Of a stretch of DNA of 64,000 bases, positions 48,482 to 57,492 are shown piece by piece (within the stretch, counting starts at the first letter, position 1; every line of letters starts with the position of its first letter). Origin of the DNA: Pedomonas sp051304405. GTDB taxonomy: Bacteria > Pseudomonadota > Alphaproteobacteria > Sphingomonadales > Sphingomonadaceae. The position numbers and the translations under genes are program-made. A model generated the notes under the pieces. The model ran no database searches, was not told the origin of the DNA, and saw nothing but the letters and a program-made list of their open reading frames with translations. The stretch spans positions 1 to 64,000 of the forward strand of contig NZ_JBPPGG010000003.1 of assembly GCF_051304405.1 (NCBI RefSeq), given 5' to 3'.

Positions 48482-49998
48482 AGGGTGACGCCGTTCTTCC
48501 ACAGGGCGATTTCGCGCTCGCCGTTCTGTTCGTTTTTGCTTGGCTTGCCGGAGGCGACATCGACCATGAGCCGCAGCAGATCGGCGGCCATGGCGTCCAT
48601 GCTTGCGCCCGCCGCAATTGGCCCGGCATCGAAGTCGATCCAGTGGGGCTTGTGCTCGGCAAGCGCGGTGTTGGTGGCGATCTTGAGGGTTGGCGCCGGA
48701 AACCCGAGCGGCGTGCCGCGGCCGGTCGTAAACAGCAGAAGGGTCGCGCCCGCCGCCACCAGCGCGGTTGAGGACACCGCATCGTTGCCCGGCGCTTCCA
48801 GCAGGGCCAGCCCCTTCCTCAGGGCGCGTTCACCGTACCGCAGGACCTGGGTTACGGTTGCGTGCCCGGCCTTCTGGACCGCGCCCAGCGATTTCTCCTC
48901 CAGCGTGGTGATGCCGCCCGCGATGTTGCCGGGGGAAGGGTTCTCGTGGACCGGCTGGTGGTGATCGAGAAAATAGCGTTTGAACCCATTGAGCAGCGCC
49001 GCCATGTCCTGAAACACCTCCGCATTGGCGGCGCGGGCCATCAGCAGTCGCTCGGCCCCGAATACTTCCGGGATTTCGGTGAGGATCGGGGTGCCGCCTG
49101 CGCCCGCGACGTAATCCGCGATCCGCCCGACGAGCGGGTTGGTCGTCAGCCCGCTGAAGCCGTCTGACCCGCCGCACTTGAGGCCGATCGTCAGGGCGGA
49201 GAGGGGGCATGGCTCCCTCCGGTCGAGGCTGGCGATGGCAACCAGGTCCTCAAGGGCCTGGAGGCCCGCGTCCGTCTCGTCCTCGGTCATCTGGGCGGCA
49301 AAGGCGCGGATGCGGCTGCGGTCGGGCACTTCGGCCAGCAGGGCGTCGAGCTGATTGTTCTCGCACCCCAGCCCGACGATCAGCACGCCTCCTGCGTTCG
49401 GGTGAGACGCCAGGCTGGCCAGAACCTTTCGTGTGCGGGAGAGGTCATCCCCCAATTGCGAGCAGCCGAAGGGGTGGGTCAGGGCATGAATGCCATCCAC
49501 CTGACCGCCAAGGCGCTGGCTGCCGAGGCGGGCGATCCGCTCCGCCGTGCGCGCAACACAGCCGACGGTTGGCAGGATCCAGATCTCGTTGCGGGTGCCA
49601 ACGGCGCCATTGGCGCGTCGATAGCCCTGAAACGTGTCCGGCAGGCCGGGCGGCAGCGGACGGAGGCGGGTGCCGGACGCTGGCCGGTAAGTGTAGTCCT
49701 CCACATCCGCGAGCCGCGTCGCCAGGTTGTGGGTGTGCACATGATCGCCCGGCGCAATGGCCGCTTTGGCCCGGCCGATCGGCCAGCCGTATTTGAGGAC
49801 ATTGGAGCCGCGCGGGATGGGGCGCAGCGCAAACTTGTGCCCCTTGGGGATATCCGCCGCGACAGTGATGGGGTGACCACTGACCAGAACCGTCTCCCCG
49901 CCTGTCAGGGGGCGCAGGGCAACGGCGACGTCATCGCGCGGGTCAATGCAATGGGCGGCGGGCAAGGAGGCTGCGAACGGGTTGTCGACGCTTGACAT
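48478..49998 (-). CDS. uxaA: Altronate dehydratase
   Basis: About 506 aa. An N-terminal SAF domain (residues ~10-100; AADIPKGHKFALRPI, VLKYGWPIGRA, GDHVHTHN) is followed by the dehydratase domain (GYRRANGAVGTRNEIWILPTVGC, THPFGCSQLGDD, GLGCENNQ, LKCGGSDGFSG). Cys residues in these motifs probably hold the iron centre. It converts D-altronate to 2-keto-3-deoxygluconate. Start is uncertain: ATGs at 50022, 50007 and 49998 have no clear ribosome site. I choose 49998 because the other two overlap an operator-like palindrome. First gene of a two-gene operon with the reductase. Confidence 0.9.
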   Translation of the reverse strand: MSSVDNPFAASLPAAHCIDPRDDVAVALRPLTGGETVLVSGHPITVAADIPKGHKFALRPIPRGSNVLKYGWPIGRAKAAIAPGDHVHTHNLATRLADVEDYTYRPASGTRLRPLPPGLPDTFQGYRRANGAVGTRNEIWILPTVGCVARTAERIARLGSQRLGGQVDGIHALTHPFGCSQLGDDLSRTRKVLASLASHPNAGGVLIVGLGCENNQLDALLAEVPDRSRIRAFAAQMTEDETDAGLQALEDLVAIASLDRREPCPLSALTIGLKCGGSDGFSGLTTNPLVGRIADYVAGAGGTPILTEIPEVFGAERLLMARAANAEVFQDMAALLNGFKRYFLDHHQPVHENPSPGNIAGGITTLEEKSLGAVQKAGHATVTQVLRYGERALRKGLALLEAPGNDAVSSTALVAAGATLLLFTTGRGTPLGFPAPTLKIATNTALAEHKPHWIDFDAGPIAAGASMDAMAADLLRLMVDVASGKPSKNEQNGEREIALWKNGVTL

Positions 49999-50005
49999 GT
50001 CTGTC

Positions 50006-50022
50006 ATGGTAACCGGTGTCAT
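50006..50022. promoter_or_regulatory. LacI-type operator-like palindrome between divergent uxaA and uxaC
   Basis: ATGGTAACCGGTGTCAT has the central ACCGGT and flanking ATG/CAT typical of LacI-family (for example GntR-type) operators, and lies in the 72-bp gap between the two divergent genes. No regulator gene adjoins. Confidence 0.45.
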
Positions 50023-50070
50023 CTGGAACGCAAGTGGCAACAGAACCTGTCGTCTGTTCGGGGAAGGGTC

Positions 50071-51486
50071 ATGGCACATCGGCTTGTCTTGCATGAGGAT
50101 CGGCTGTTCCCGGCCGAGCCGCGGATCCGGGCGATTGCGCGGCGGCTTTATCGGGAGGTGGCGGGGCTTCCGATCATCAGCCCGCACGGCCACACCGACC
50201 CCCGCTGGTTCGCCGCAGACGAGCCATGGACCAATCCCACCGAGCTGTTGCTTGCGCCGGACCATTACCTTTACCGGATGCTTTACAGCCAGGGCGTCTC
50301 GCTCGAGGCGCTCGGTGTGGCGTCACGGCGGGGGCCAAGCCAGGCCGACCCGCGCGACGCGTGGCGGCTGTTCGCCCGCCATTTCCACCTGTTCCGGGGA
50401 ACGCCGTCCGCGCTGTGGCTCAACCATGTGTTCGCAACGGTCTTTGACATCGATGTGGCGCTGACCGCCGAGACGGCGGACCACTATTACGATGTGATCG
50501 AGGCGGTGCTGGCAACGCCGGCGTTCCGTCCCCGCGCCCTGTTCGAGCGGTTCAACATCGAGGTGCTTGCCACCACGGAAAGCCCCACTGACAGTCTGGA
50601 ACATCATGAAGCCATCCGGGCGAGCGGCTGGCCGGGGCGGGTCATCACCGCCTACCGGCCCGATCCGGTGGTCGACCCGGAGCACGAGCAGTTCCAGGCG
50701 GCCCTTGCCCGTTTTGCCGAACTGACCGGCGAGGACGTCTATGACTGGAAGGGGTATCTGCGGGCCCACCGCAAGCGCCGCGCCGAGTTCAGCGCCCTTG
50801 GCGCCACCTCGACCGACCATGGCCACCCGACGGCGGCAACGGCGGACCTGCCGCAGAGCGAGGCGGAGGCGCTGTTCCGCAGGGTTACGCAGGGGCCATG
50901 CAGCCCGGAGGACGCCGAGCTGTTCCGGGCGCAGATGCTCACCGAAATGGCGCGGATGAGCCTGGAGGACGGACTGGTGATGCAGATCCACCCCGGCTCC
51001 TTCCGAAACCACAATCGCTGGCTGTTTGACGCCTATGGCCGGGACAAGGGCGCGGATATCCCGACGCGGACCGATTATGTCCGCGCCCTGAAGCCGCTGC
51101 TGGACGCCTTCGGCAATGACACCCGGCTGTCGGTGATTGTGTTCACGCTCGACGAGAGCAGCTACAGCCGCGAGCTGGCGCCGTTGGCGGGGCACTATCC
51201 CGTTTTGAAGCTCGGCCCGGCCTGGTGGTTTCATGATTCCCCGGAGGGCATGCGCCGGTTCCGTGAACAGACGACGGAGACGGCGGGTTTCTACAACACG
51301 GTGGGCTTCAACGATGACACCAGGGCCTTCCTGTCGATCCCCGCGCGCCATGATGTGGCCCGCCGCATCGATTGCGTGTTTCTCGCCCGGCTGGTGGCCG
51401 AGCATCGCATGGAGGAAGAGGAGGCGCGCGAGGTCGCGATCGACCTCGCCTACACCCTGCCGAAACGCGCCTATCGCCTTGATTAG
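50071..51486 (+). CDS. uxaC: Glucuronate/galacturonate isomerase
   Basis: 471 aa, full length for UxaC. Amidohydrolase-like barrel with HGHTDP (His39, His41), LFERFNIEVLATTESPTD, MQIHPGSFRNHN, LKLGPAWWFHDSPEGM and a C-terminal RRIDCVFLARLVAEHRM. All are strong family signatures. It isomerises D-glucuronate to D-fructuronate and D-galacturonate to D-tagaturonate, the first cytoplasmic step before the reductase and altronate dehydratase encoded divergently. GGGGAAGGG precedes the ATG. Confidence 0.94.
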   Translation: MAHRLVLHEDRLFPAEPRIRAIARRLYREVAGLPIISPHGHTDPRWFAADEPWTNPTELLLAPDHYLYRMLYSQGVSLEALGVASRRGPSQADPRDAWRLFARHFHLFRGTPSALWLNHVFATVFDIDVALTAETADHYYDVIEAVLATPAFRPRALFERFNIEVLATTESPTDSLEHHEAIRASGWPGRVITAYRPDPVVDPEHEQFQAALARFAELTGEDVYDWKGYLRAHRKRRAEFSALGATSTDHGHPTAATADLPQSEAEALFRRVTQGPCSPEDAELFRAQMLTEMARMSLEDGLVMQIHPGSFRNHNRWLFDAYGRDKGADIPTRTDYVRALKPLLDAFGNDTRLSVIVFTLDESSYSRELAPLAGHYPVLKLGPAWWFHDSPEGMRRFREQTTETAGFYNTVGFNDDTRAFLSIPARHDVARRIDCVFLARLVAEHRMEEEEAREVAIDLAYTLPKRAYRLD

Positions 51487-51606
51487 GCGAGGCGCAACCG
51501 AACCGCGGATTTATGCGGACAATTTCGTTCCCAGGCCCCACGTCTCCCCCGGGTGTGCATCGGACTAGTTCATGCGTATTATACTGTCGGGGGGACAGTT
51601 CAGGAC

Positions 51607-52125
51607 ATGCATCTTCAGGTTGAACGAGAGACCGAGCTGACGCGGCGTTACCGGCGCTGGCGTCCGGCTCTGATGTCATTCTTTCTGAAACGCGTTCAGA
51701 ACCATGCCGAGGCGGAGGATCTCACGCAGGATGTCTTCGCCCGCGTCTTTGGCCGGAGTCCTGGCGATCCCGAGCTGCACGCCGGTTATATTTTTCAGGT
51801 CGCCTCCAACCTGCTGCGCGACCGCGCCCGCCGCTCGAGTGTGCGGACCGATTCCCGCGAAACCGTCGGCGCACTCTACGGTCAGGAGATCGACTGGATC
51901 GATCCGGAGAAGATTACGGCCGCGCGCGGTGCGCTTGCCAGCCTGACGGCCGGGCTGGCCGAACTTCCCGAGAAAACGCGCACCATCTTTGTGCTGTACC
52001 GCGTCGAGAACATCGAGAAGCGCCTGATCGCGGAGAGCTTCGGCATTTCGTGCAGTGCGGTTGAGAAGCATGTGGCCCGGGCCATGGTCCATCTGATGGG
52101 TTGCGTCAGGAAAGACGACGAATGA
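51607..52125 (+). CDS. FecI-type ECF sigma factor
   Basis: 172 aa. Region 2 is visible at HAEAEDLTQDVFARVFG and YIFQVASNLLRDRARR. Region 4 is visible at LPEKTRTIFVLYRVENIEKRLIAESFGISCSAVEKHVARAM, the usual ECF layout. An upstream in-frame ATG at 51553 adds residues outside the family, so 51607 is chosen. The anti-sigma/FecR gene overlaps the stop (ATGA) and a STN-containing TonB receptor gene follows. This is the classic surface-signalling triplet, in which substrate binding outside activates this sigma for transcription of the receptor gene. Confidence 0.92.
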   Translation: MHLQVERETELTRRYRRWRPALMSFFLKRVQNHAEAEDLTQDVFARVFGRSPGDPELHAGYIFQVASNLLRDRARRSSVRTDSRETVGALYGQEIDWIDPEKITAARGALASLTAGLAELPEKTRTIFVLYRVENIEKRLIAESFGISCSAVEKHVARAMVHLMGCVRKDDE

Positions 52126-53192
52126 TCGAGCTGCTTCCCCTCCCATCGGACCAAAGGGATGAGCGTGCCGCCATGTGGTGCATCCGCCTCGCCGATGCGC
52201 CGCTTGATGCGGAAGAGCGGGCGGCGTTTGAGTCCTGGCGGGCGGCGGACCCCGCAAACGCCCGTGCCTTTGAGGAGGCAGTGGGGATCTGGCAGGGCAT
52301 CGAGGCCATCACCAGCACGCCCGAGATGATCCGCCACCGTGCCCAGGCGGTGGAAAGGCTGCGGCATCTGAATTCGAGGCGCTGGTCCCGCGTCACGGCC
52401 GTGCGCTGGCCGACGGCCATGACCGCCTGTGTTCTGCTGTTGATCATGCTGACGTTCGTCTTCCTCAACGGGCGGCCAACCCGGTACGAGACGGCCATTG
52501 GCGAGCGGCGTGTCGTCTTGCTCGAGGATGGGTCCCGGATGACGCTCGACGGCGCAAGCGCCATCACGGTTCGCATGGACGACAAGAGCCGGAGCCTCGA
52601 ACTCCTGTCAGGCCGCGCCCGGTTCGATGTGGCGCATGATCCCCTGCGTCCGTTCAGCGTTCGGGCGCGCAATCGTGTGACGGTGGCAACGGGCACATCC
52701 TTCAGCGTCGAGTTGTTGCCCGAGCAGGTGCGGGTCGTCCTCTTTGAGGGCCGGGTCGAGGTCATCGGCCAGCCGGCCCAAAATCCAGCCCCGGTTTCCC
52801 GCCGCTCACCCGTGGCGCGGACAGTGCATGTGCCGCCGGAGCCCGCTGTTGTTCTGAACCCGGGCAAGGAATTGATCGCCTCGACCAGCGATATCGCGGC
52901 GCGGATTGTGGACGCTGATTTGCGACACGCCCTGTCCTGGGAATCCGGTCTTCTCAGCTTCGAGGGCGAGCCTTTGCGGCTCGCGGCCGAGCGGATGAAC
53001 CGCTACGCCAAGTCCCGCATTGTTGTGCAGGACGAGCGTGCGGGACTGTATCAGATCAGCGGCGTCTTCGAGGCCGGGGATACGGACGCCTTTGTCGAGG
53101 GTGTGACCGCCCTCTATCCGATCACGGTCACGCACAGGCCCGGCGAGATCGTGCTGGCCAGCCGCCGGGAGACAGTCCGGGCCGAGAATTAA
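52122..53192 (+). CDS. FecR-type transmembrane sigma regulator
   Basis: 356 aa. The N-terminal cytoplasmic region has the DUF4880-like WCIRLADAPLDAEERAAFESW. One membrane helix lies near residue 100-120 (AMTACVLLLIMLTFVFLN). The periplasmic FecR domain shows RRVVLLEDGSRMTLDGASAI, LLSGRARFDVAHDPLRPF and VATGTSFSVEL, and ends with a STN-like contact region. It carries the receptor's signal across the inner membrane to the sigma factor. Start overlaps the sigma stop. Confidence 0.92.
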   Translation: MIELLPLPSDQRDERAAMWCIRLADAPLDAEERAAFESWRAADPANARAFEEAVGIWQGIEAITSTPEMIRHRAQAVERLRHLNSRRWSRVTAVRWPTAMTACVLLLIMLTFVFLNGRPTRYETAIGERRVVLLEDGSRMTLDGASAITVRMDDKSRSLELLSGRARFDVAHDPLRPFSVRARNRVTVATGTSFSVELLPEQVRVVLFEGRVEVIGQPAQNPAPVSRRSPVARTVHVPPEPAVVLNPGKELIASTSDIAARIVDADLRHALSWESGLLSFEGEPLRLAAERMNRYAKSRIVVQDERAGLYQISGVFEAGDTDAFVEGVTALYPITVTHRPGEIVLASRRETVRAEN

Positions 53193-53408
53193 AGGCGCTG
53201 CGGAAATAATAACAATAATATTGAAACCAATAACCAATGCATTTCCAATGCGTCGCGCGGCCGTATGCCGGTCATAAGACAAATGATATCCGTAATATAA
53301 CTAAACTATATTGTCATATTTATATCTGGGGTCGCCAATTTCGTGCGTCCTATAGTGTGGCCGCGGCGACTATGAACCGCGGAAATATTAATGGGGGGAG
53401 TCGTTCCT
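53193..53408 (+). promoter_or_regulatory. AT-rich leader of the signalling receptor gene
   Basis: 216 bp, AT-rich in 53200-53335. GGAAAT at 53202-53207 matches the -35 type reported for FecI-like sigmas, but a matching -10 is not clear. GGGGGGAG at 53393-53400 is the ribosome site and selects ATG 53409 over the in-frame ATG at 53391. Confidence 0.4.
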
Positions 53409-56400
53409 ATGCGTCGTTCTCTGCGGGGGATTCTTGTTTCCGCTACGGCCCTCAGCGTCCTTGCCATCGCCGCGAGGCCGGTGGCGGCGGAGGAGCGCGA
53501 ACAGGTCTACGAATTCAACATACCGGCCCAGGATCTTGGCGCTGCGCTCAACGCCTTTGCGCGTGCGGCAAACCAGCAGGTCACCTTCGATCCGGCCGCG
53601 GTTCGCGGCAAGACCAGCGCGCCGCTTTCGGGGCACTACACGGCCCGCGCGGGCATCGAGAGGTTGCTGGAAAATTCGGGACTGACCGTGCGCGTCGGCC
53701 GCTCGGGTGTGTTCATTGTCCAGGGCAATGCGGCGCCCGGTCAGGGTGACACGGGCCCGGCCGAGCGGGCAGGCCCGCAGGCGGCCGCCAGCGACAGGGA
53801 AATGAGCTTCAGCGAAATCATCGTGACGGCGCAGAAGCGCGAGGAGCGCATCAGCGAAGTGCCCATCGCCATCACCGCGTTGACGGCGGAAGGGCTGGAC
53901 GCGCGCAAGATCGAAGGGGGCTCGGAGCTGTTGCGGGCGATTCCGAACGTCAACTTCTCCAAAAACAATTTCAGCATGTACAACTTCTCGATCCGCGGCG
54001 TCGGAACCAAGTCGATCTCGGCGTCGAGCGATCCGGCCGTTGCGGTCAGCTTCAACAACACGCCACTGGTGCGCAACCGCCTGTTCGAATCCGAATTTTT
54101 CGACATGGCGCGGGTGGAGGTTCTGCGCGGACCCCAAGGCACACTTTACGGCCGCAACGCAACGGCCGGTGTGGTCAACATGATCCCGGCCATGCCGGAG
54201 CCGGACTTCGGCGGCGAGATCAAGGGGGAGCTGGGCAACCACAGCTCCAAGCGGCTGAGCGGTATGCTCAATGTGCCGATCACGGAGACGCTGGGGTTCC
54301 GGGTGGCGGGTGCCTGGACCAAGCGCGACGGCTTCGACTACAACGAATTTACGGATAACCGCGTCAATGGCCGCGATCTGTGGTCAACGCGCGCCACCGT
54401 GCAGTGGGAGCCGAGCGACCGCTTCCGCGCCAGCGTCATCTGGCAGCATTTCGAGGAAAACGACAACCGTTCCCGTACCGGCAAGCAGCTGTGCACCACC
54501 GACCCCGGACTGGACAAGGTGGGGGATGTCGCTGTCACCGACCCCTTGATGCGCGGGAAACTGAGCCAGGGGTGCCGGCCGGGGTCGCTCTACGATGATG
54601 CCGCCTATGGTGCGCCCAACGGTTACAGCCTGGTGTTTCTGACCACACCTGCCGATATCAGCCTGGGGTTCCTGCCCGATCCGTCCATTCCCTTCGGACA
54701 TGGCGACGAGGTCAAGGTCATAAAACCCGGGGATCCGTTTGCAGGTGTCAAGCAATCGCGCAACCTGCGGGAAATTTCGGCCAACATCGATCCTGTGTTC
54801 CGGGCCAAGAATGACGTCGTTCAGTTCAACATGGATTTTGACGTTGCCGACGGGTTGAAGCTGGTCTCGCAAACGGCCTACGCGCGCGACCGCTTCTATT
54901 CGATGCAGGACTACAACCGCTTCGTCACCAATCCTCTCTTCAATGACAGTACGCAGGAACTGGTGAACGTCATCGGATTTCCGATGGATACGGTGAATTT
55001 CCCCGGGCCGACTCCCGGGGGAATCTATTGCGACCCCCAGCTTGGCTGTTCCGACCGCATGGTGTCCGCGGACATCAGCCGGTCCCGCAATCGCCAATGG
55101 TCGCAGGAGCTGCGTCTGCAATCCAGTTTCGATGGTCCTGTGAATTTCAGCGTCGGCGCCAACTACCTCGATTTCAAGTCGCAGGACGACTATTACGTCT
55201 TCAACAACATGTTCACGATGATCGCGGACTGGTTCTATAGCAAAGCCTTCGATTTCTTTGCCAACCGGCCCGAACCCTGCGACCTGGGGGATGAGACGCG
55301 CGAGTGCCCCTACGTCGAGCGGAATCCGATCGATGCTCTGGAAAACATCGGGCACAACTATTTCCTCAGCCAGAACGGCGTGCGGATCAAAAGCTGGGCT
55401 GCCTTTGGCGAACTGTACTGGGGAATCACCGATAACCTGAACCTGACACTCGGGGCCCGCTACACCCGCGACAAGAAGAATTCGGACCAGATCCCCAGCC
55501 AGCTGCTTCTGGCCGGCGGCGTTGACAATCCGTACGGGCCTGATTTTGTGGGTGACACCACCGGTGGTCGGGTCAACAGCGGCTACCCGGCACTTGAGAA
55601 TATCCGGCAGGAATGGGGCAAATTCACCGGCCGTGCCGTCCTCGACTGGAAACCCGAGCTGAACTTCACCGATGACACGCTTGTCTATTTCTCGGTTGCC
55701 CACGGTTACAAGGGAGGGGGCGCCAACCCGCCGCGCGTCGATTTCAACCCCAATATCGTGCAATACCAGTTCCTGCCGCAAACCTACAAACCGGAGTATG
55801 TGACCTCGTTCGAAATCGGCACGAAGAACAGCTTTGATGGCGGGCGGCTGACGCTGAACTTCAACGCCTTCCTTTACGATTACAAGAACTACCAGATTTC
55901 CCAGATCGTTGACCGCATTGCCTACAACGAAAACTTCGATGCGCGAAATTGGGGGCTGGAGCTGGAAGCGGCCTGGCGCCCGACCCGCGCCTTCCGCCTC
56001 GACGGAAATCTGGGTTACCTGCGGACCCGGCTGAAAAAGGGTTCGCGATCGATCGACGTGATGGACCGTACCCAGGGCAATCCGGACTGGGTGGTCATTC
56101 GGCCGTGGATTCAGGTGCCGTCCAATTGCGTCGCACCGCGGGTCTATGTCGAGAAAATTCTGGCCAAGGGTTCGAACGTCAGGGATCTGGCAGCGCTGTG
56201 CCCGGGGGCGACCCGAATTGGTGACTACAACCCCGATGTGGACAGCAAATTCCCGCTCGACGAGAAATACGGGTTCACCTACGATCCACTCCGGCCCTAC
56301 AACCCGGATACGGTTGGCCTCGATATCGCGGATGGCGGCAGCGGCGCGCCCAACGGAGGTCGTGGGTTCAGTGCCGACCTGACCGGCAACGAGTTGCCGA

Positions 56401-56744
56401 ACGCCCCGCACTGGACGCTGAACATTGGCGCTCAGTACAGCTTCTTCTCGGACAGTGACGACTGGGATCTGACCTTCCGCGCCGATTACTACTGGCAGGC
56501 AAAGAGCTATGCGCGCATCTACAACACCGCGTTCGATCGGCTGAAGGCCTGGGACAATCTCAACCTTTCGATGACCTATACGCATCTCAAATCGGAATTG
56601 ACCCTCCAGGTCTACGTCAAGAACGTCTTCAACAGCTCGCCGATCACGGATGCTTTCATCAACAGCGACGATACCGGTCTGACCACAAACGTGTTCACGC
56701 TTGATCCGCGTATTATCGCATTCAGCATCAGCAAGAAATTTTGA
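53409..56744 (+). CDS. TonB-dependent receptor with N-terminal signalling (STN) domain
   Basis: 1111 aa. Signal peptide (ending RPVAAEE), then a STN domain at about residues 30-105 (YEFNIPAQDLGAALNAFARAANQQVTFDP), the FecA-type contact with FecR. TonB box EIIVTAQKREE, plug (FSIRGVGTKS, VEVLRGPQGTLYGRNATAGVVNM) and a long barrel ending in Phe (AFSISKKF) follow. The RGPQGTLYGRNAT plug form is typical of sphingomonad and Caulobacter receptors for aromatic, siderophore or oligosaccharide ligands. Paired with the sigma factor and FecR encoded directly upstream. The ligand cannot be told from sequence. Confidence 0.93.
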   Translation: MRRSLRGILVSATALSVLAIAARPVAAEEREQVYEFNIPAQDLGAALNAFARAANQQVTFDPAAVRGKTSAPLSGHYTARAGIERLLENSGLTVRVGRSGVFIVQGNAAPGQGDTGPAERAGPQAAASDREMSFSEIIVTAQKREERISEVPIAITALTAEGLDARKIEGGSELLRAIPNVNFSKNNFSMYNFSIRGVGTKSISASSDPAVAVSFNNTPLVRNRLFESEFFDMARVEVLRGPQGTLYGRNATAGVVNMIPAMPEPDFGGEIKGELGNHSSKRLSGMLNVPITETLGFRVAGAWTKRDGFDYNEFTDNRVNGRDLWSTRATVQWEPSDRFRASVIWQHFEENDNRSRTGKQLCTTDPGLDKVGDVAVTDPLMRGKLSQGCRPGSLYDDAAYGAPNGYSLVFLTTPADISLGFLPDPSIPFGHGDEVKVIKPGDPFAGVKQSRNLREISANIDPVFRAKNDVVQFNMDFDVADGLKLVSQTAYARDRFYSMQDYNRFVTNPLFNDSTQELVNVIGFPMDTVNFPGPTPGGIYCDPQLGCSDRMVSADISRSRNRQWSQELRLQSSFDGPVNFSVGANYLDFKSQDDYYVFNNMFTMIADWFYSKAFDFFANRPEPCDLGDETRECPYVERNPIDALENIGHNYFLSQNGVRIKSWAAFGELYWGITDNLNLTLGARYTRDKKNSDQIPSQLLLAGGVDNPYGPDFVGDTTGGRVNSGYPALENIRQEWGKFTGRAVLDWKPELNFTDDTLVYFSVAHGYKGGGANPPRVDFNPNIVQYQFLPQTYKPEYVTSFEIGTKNSFDGGRLTLNFNAFLYDYKNYQISQIVDRIAYNENFDARNWGLELEAAWRPTRAFRLDGNLGYLRTRLKKGSRSIDVMDRTQGNPDWVVIRPWIQVPSNCVAPRVYVEKILAKGSNVRDLAALCPGATRIGDYNPDVDSKFPLDEKYGFTYDPLRPYNPDTVGLDIADGGSGAPNGGRGFSADLTGNELPNAPHWTLNIGAQYSFFSDSDDWDLTFRADYYWQAKSYARIYNTAFDRLKAWDNLNLSMTYTHLKSELTLQVYVKNVFNSSPITDAFINSDDTGLTTNVFTLDPRIIAFSISKKF

Positions 56745-56804
56745 ATAAAAGCGAGAGAGTCAAAATCTCTCGTTGATCTGGTAAAAATTTACACACATCC
56801 AGAT

Positions 56805-56842
56805 GCGGCGGCCGGTAATAAAACCGGCCGCCGCAGACCCCT
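56805..56842 (+). terminator. Terminator of the signalling-receptor operon
   Basis: A perfect 12-bp stem, GCGGCGGCCGGT / ACCGGCCGCCGC (56805-56816, 56823-56834), with a 6-base loop. It is followed by AGACCCCTTTTT. Confidence 0.85.
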
Positions 56843-56891
56843 TTTTCAATGATTTGTCACAAATATTTCGCGAAGCATTTTTAATATAAAG

Positions 56892-56910
56892 AATTCTTCG
56901 ACGAAGTAAT
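56892..56910. promoter_or_regulatory. Small palindrome upstream of the PraB-like gene
   Basis: CTTCG-A-CGAAG (56896-56906) with AATT/TAAT flanks lies in a short AT-rich stretch about 55-70 bp before the start. It could be an operator. Low weight. Confidence 0.3.
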
Positions 56911-56962
56911 TTTGTATGTTTGTTTTGCACAATGCTGTGCGGTCAAAATGAAAAAGGGGAGA

Positions 56963-57388
56963 ATGATGACCATGAAGCGGTTTCTGCCGATTGCCGTGAT
57001 CGCGTCTGCTTTGCTTGTTCCGCACATTGCGCATGCCAGCCCGCCGACCGGAACCCTGACGGGCACGGTTGTCGTCCACAAGGGGATCACCCTGACCTGC
57101 ACCCTGACGTTGACCATCAGCAGCGGCGGCACGGCGACGATTGCCCTGACCCCGGGCGATTCAAACTGCGCTGCGTTGTCGTTCAACAATCAACCCTACG
57201 CGACGTCCTACTCTGGCGGTTCGACAGGGACCTTTACGGTGAAAGACGTTGACGTCAGCACGATCACCCTCGGGGACTGCAAAGGCGATATCAGCGGAAC
57301 CTGGACGGGTTCGACCTTGGTGATCAATGCGACCCTTCCGCCGAAGACGGGCGGCCCGAGCTGCTCTGTCGTCGGCACTGCCAGCTAA
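56963..57388 (+). CDS. PraB-like small secreted protein
   Basis: 141 aa. AAAGGGGAG precedes ATG ATG (56963/56966), so the upstream ATG at 56912 is rejected. Signal peptide to about residue 25 (ending AHA), then a Thr/Ser/Gly-rich beta domain with four Cys. The spacing resembles the PraA/PraB (alkane-oxidation activator) family: TGTLTGTVVVHKGITLTC, GGTATIALTPGDSNCAALS and LGDCKGDISGTW. Those proteins are secreted or surface-associated; their molecular role is poorly defined. Located between two TonB-receptor genes, with its own terminator at 57436. Confidence 0.65.
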   Translation: MMTMKRFLPIAVIASALLVPHIAHASPPTGTLTGTVVVHKGITLTCTLTLTISSGGTATIALTPGDSNCAALSFNNQPYATSYSGGSTGTFTVKDVDVSTITLGDCKGDISGTWTGSTLVINATLPPKTGGPSCSVVGTAS

Positions 57389-57435
57389 GGCGCCGGCCTC
57401 GCGCAGCCAATCTGTGCAGGAGGCGATGTCGCAAG

Positions 57436-57465
57436 CGGGCGCACGGTGGCGTGCGCCCGTCTTTT
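57436..57465 (+). terminator. Terminator of the PraB-like gene
   Basis: CGGGCGCACG (57436-57445) and CGTGCGCCCG (57450-57459) form a perfect 10-bp stem with a 4-base loop, followed by TCTTTTCC. An in-frame GTG at 57451 lies inside its right arm, so the next gene must start further on. Confidence 0.75.
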
Positions 57466-57492
57466 CCTGCCAGGGGAGGGAGCGTTCGCGCC

